Assembly (NCBI RefSeq): GCF_019710585.1
Contig: NZ_JAIFZQ010000020.1
Span: forward strand, 652,265 to 716,264
DNA length: 64,000 bases
From: Arthrobacter sp. MAHUQ-56
GTDB lineage: Bacteria; Actinomycetota; Actinomycetes; Actinomycetales; Micrococcaceae
Direction of reading: 5' to 3'
The notes beneath the pieces were generated by a model, which was given only the letters and a program-made list of their open reading frames with translations, did not search any database and was not told where the DNA came from. Made by a program: the position numbers and the translations under genes. Below are positions 63,663 through 64,000 of this stretch, in pieces; position 1 is the stretch's first letter, and each line of letters opens with the position of its first letter.

Positions 63663-64000
63663 CTAGGCGGCTTCCTCACCGCCCTGGAGCTCCGGAGCCG
63701 CCAGCGCACGGGGCGTCACTTCCACTACCGGGGGCGTCACCAGGCCGGACTCCTCCAGTGTGTTGAGCTTACGGGCCGTGGGCAGGACGCGTGCTTCCAG
63801 GGTCCCCACCATGGCGTTGTAGCGGTCCACGGAGGTCTTCAGCGAGGATCCCAGCTTGCTGACGTTCTCACCGAGTGTTCCCATGCGGCCGTACAGCTGC
63901 CGCGCAAGCTCGAACAACTCCCGCGCGCTGTCCGTCAGCACGTCCTGGCGCCAAGTGAAGGCGACGGACTTCAGCACTGCCAGGAGGGTGCCCGGGGACG
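63663..64000 (-). CDS. RmuC-like DNA recombination protein, C-terminal part
   Basis: About 112 residues are visible, and the frame is still open at the window end. SPGTLLAVLKSVAFTWRQ, then ARELFELARQLYGRMGTLGENVSKLGSSLKTSVDRYNAMVGTLEARVLPTARKL is the typical C-terminus of RmuC, a coiled-coil protein with a nuclease-like domain that limits recombination at inverted repeats. The start lies beyond 64000. Confidence 0.88.
   Translation of the reverse strand, partial: SPGTLLAVLKSVAFTWRQDVLTDSARELFELARQLYGRMGTLGENVSKLGSSLKTSVDRYNAMVGTLEARVLPTARKLNTLEESGLVTPPVVEVTPRALAAPELQGGEEAA

Overview
This is a high-GC actinobacterial chromosome segment that reads like Arthrobacter or Pseudarthrobacter (Micrococcaceae). 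Pointers are the groES/groEL1 operon with CIRCE operators, a third IMP-dehydrogenase-like gene (guaB3), a DUF222/HNH endonuclease, a SURF1-DUF3817-guaA block, a galU-rimJ-sepX/glpR-type block, and many GTG starts. The genus is inferred from gene content only. I saw no insertion sequence, prophage, CRISPR array or integrase, so this looks like core and niche chromosome. Both ends cut genes: a GH3 hydrolase at the left and an rmuC-like gene at the right.

Layout: 1-5.7 kb, GH3 end, shikimate-dehydrogenase-like gene, THUMP-like methyltransferase and the chaperonin operon. 5.7-14.3 kb, DHFR-like reductase, stand-alone ATP-dependent DNA ligase, LuxR regulator, a SemiSWEET-like membrane protein coupled to a flavin monooxygenase, DUF389 protein and an SGNH acyltransferase. 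14.6-16.1 kb, guaB. 16.1-24.4 kb, a fructan/fructose locus: secreted GH32 enzyme, frcBCA-type ABC importer, PfkB sugar kinase, LacI regulator and an ABM-fold protein, tied together by a repeated operator, TGACAACGATGTCA. 24.8-35.4 kb, HNH protein, ABC exporter, guaB3, glpD, PTS EIIA, SURF1, DUF3817 and guaA. 35.6-39.8 kb, one very large helicase/nuclease-like protein whose ATPase motifs are damaged. 39.9-46.9 kb, SAF-domain protein, FmdB, 5-FTHF cyclo-ligase, galU, rimJ-like, sepX/glpR-like, tRNA-Ala(CGC), small membrane proteins and CorA. 46.9-53.9 kb, two Lrp and one LysR regulator with two MFS exporters, a BadF-type sugar kinase and a pirin. 54.1-57.6 kb, a four-gene osmoprotectant ABC importer. 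57.8-64 kb, aminotransferase, PPK2, xseB/xseA, a membrane protein, ispH and rmuC.

Two themes cut across the window. First, at least fifteen genes have a TANNNT box ending exactly 6-7 nt before the start codon and no Shine-Dalgarno sequence, which predicts leaderless mRNAs and fixes several start codons (guaA, guaB3, galU, ispH, SURF1, the BadF-type kinase, pirin and others). Second, convergent genes are separated by long perfect hairpins without U-tracts, the largest a 50-bp perfect palindrome after guaB.

The best candidate for something undescribed is the 1406-residue protein at 35563-39783. It has the architecture of DUF4011-type helicase/Vsr-like nuclease proteins, but the Walker A lysine is glutamine and motifs II and V are altered, while the ExDG nuclease-like motif and the motif VI arginines remain.
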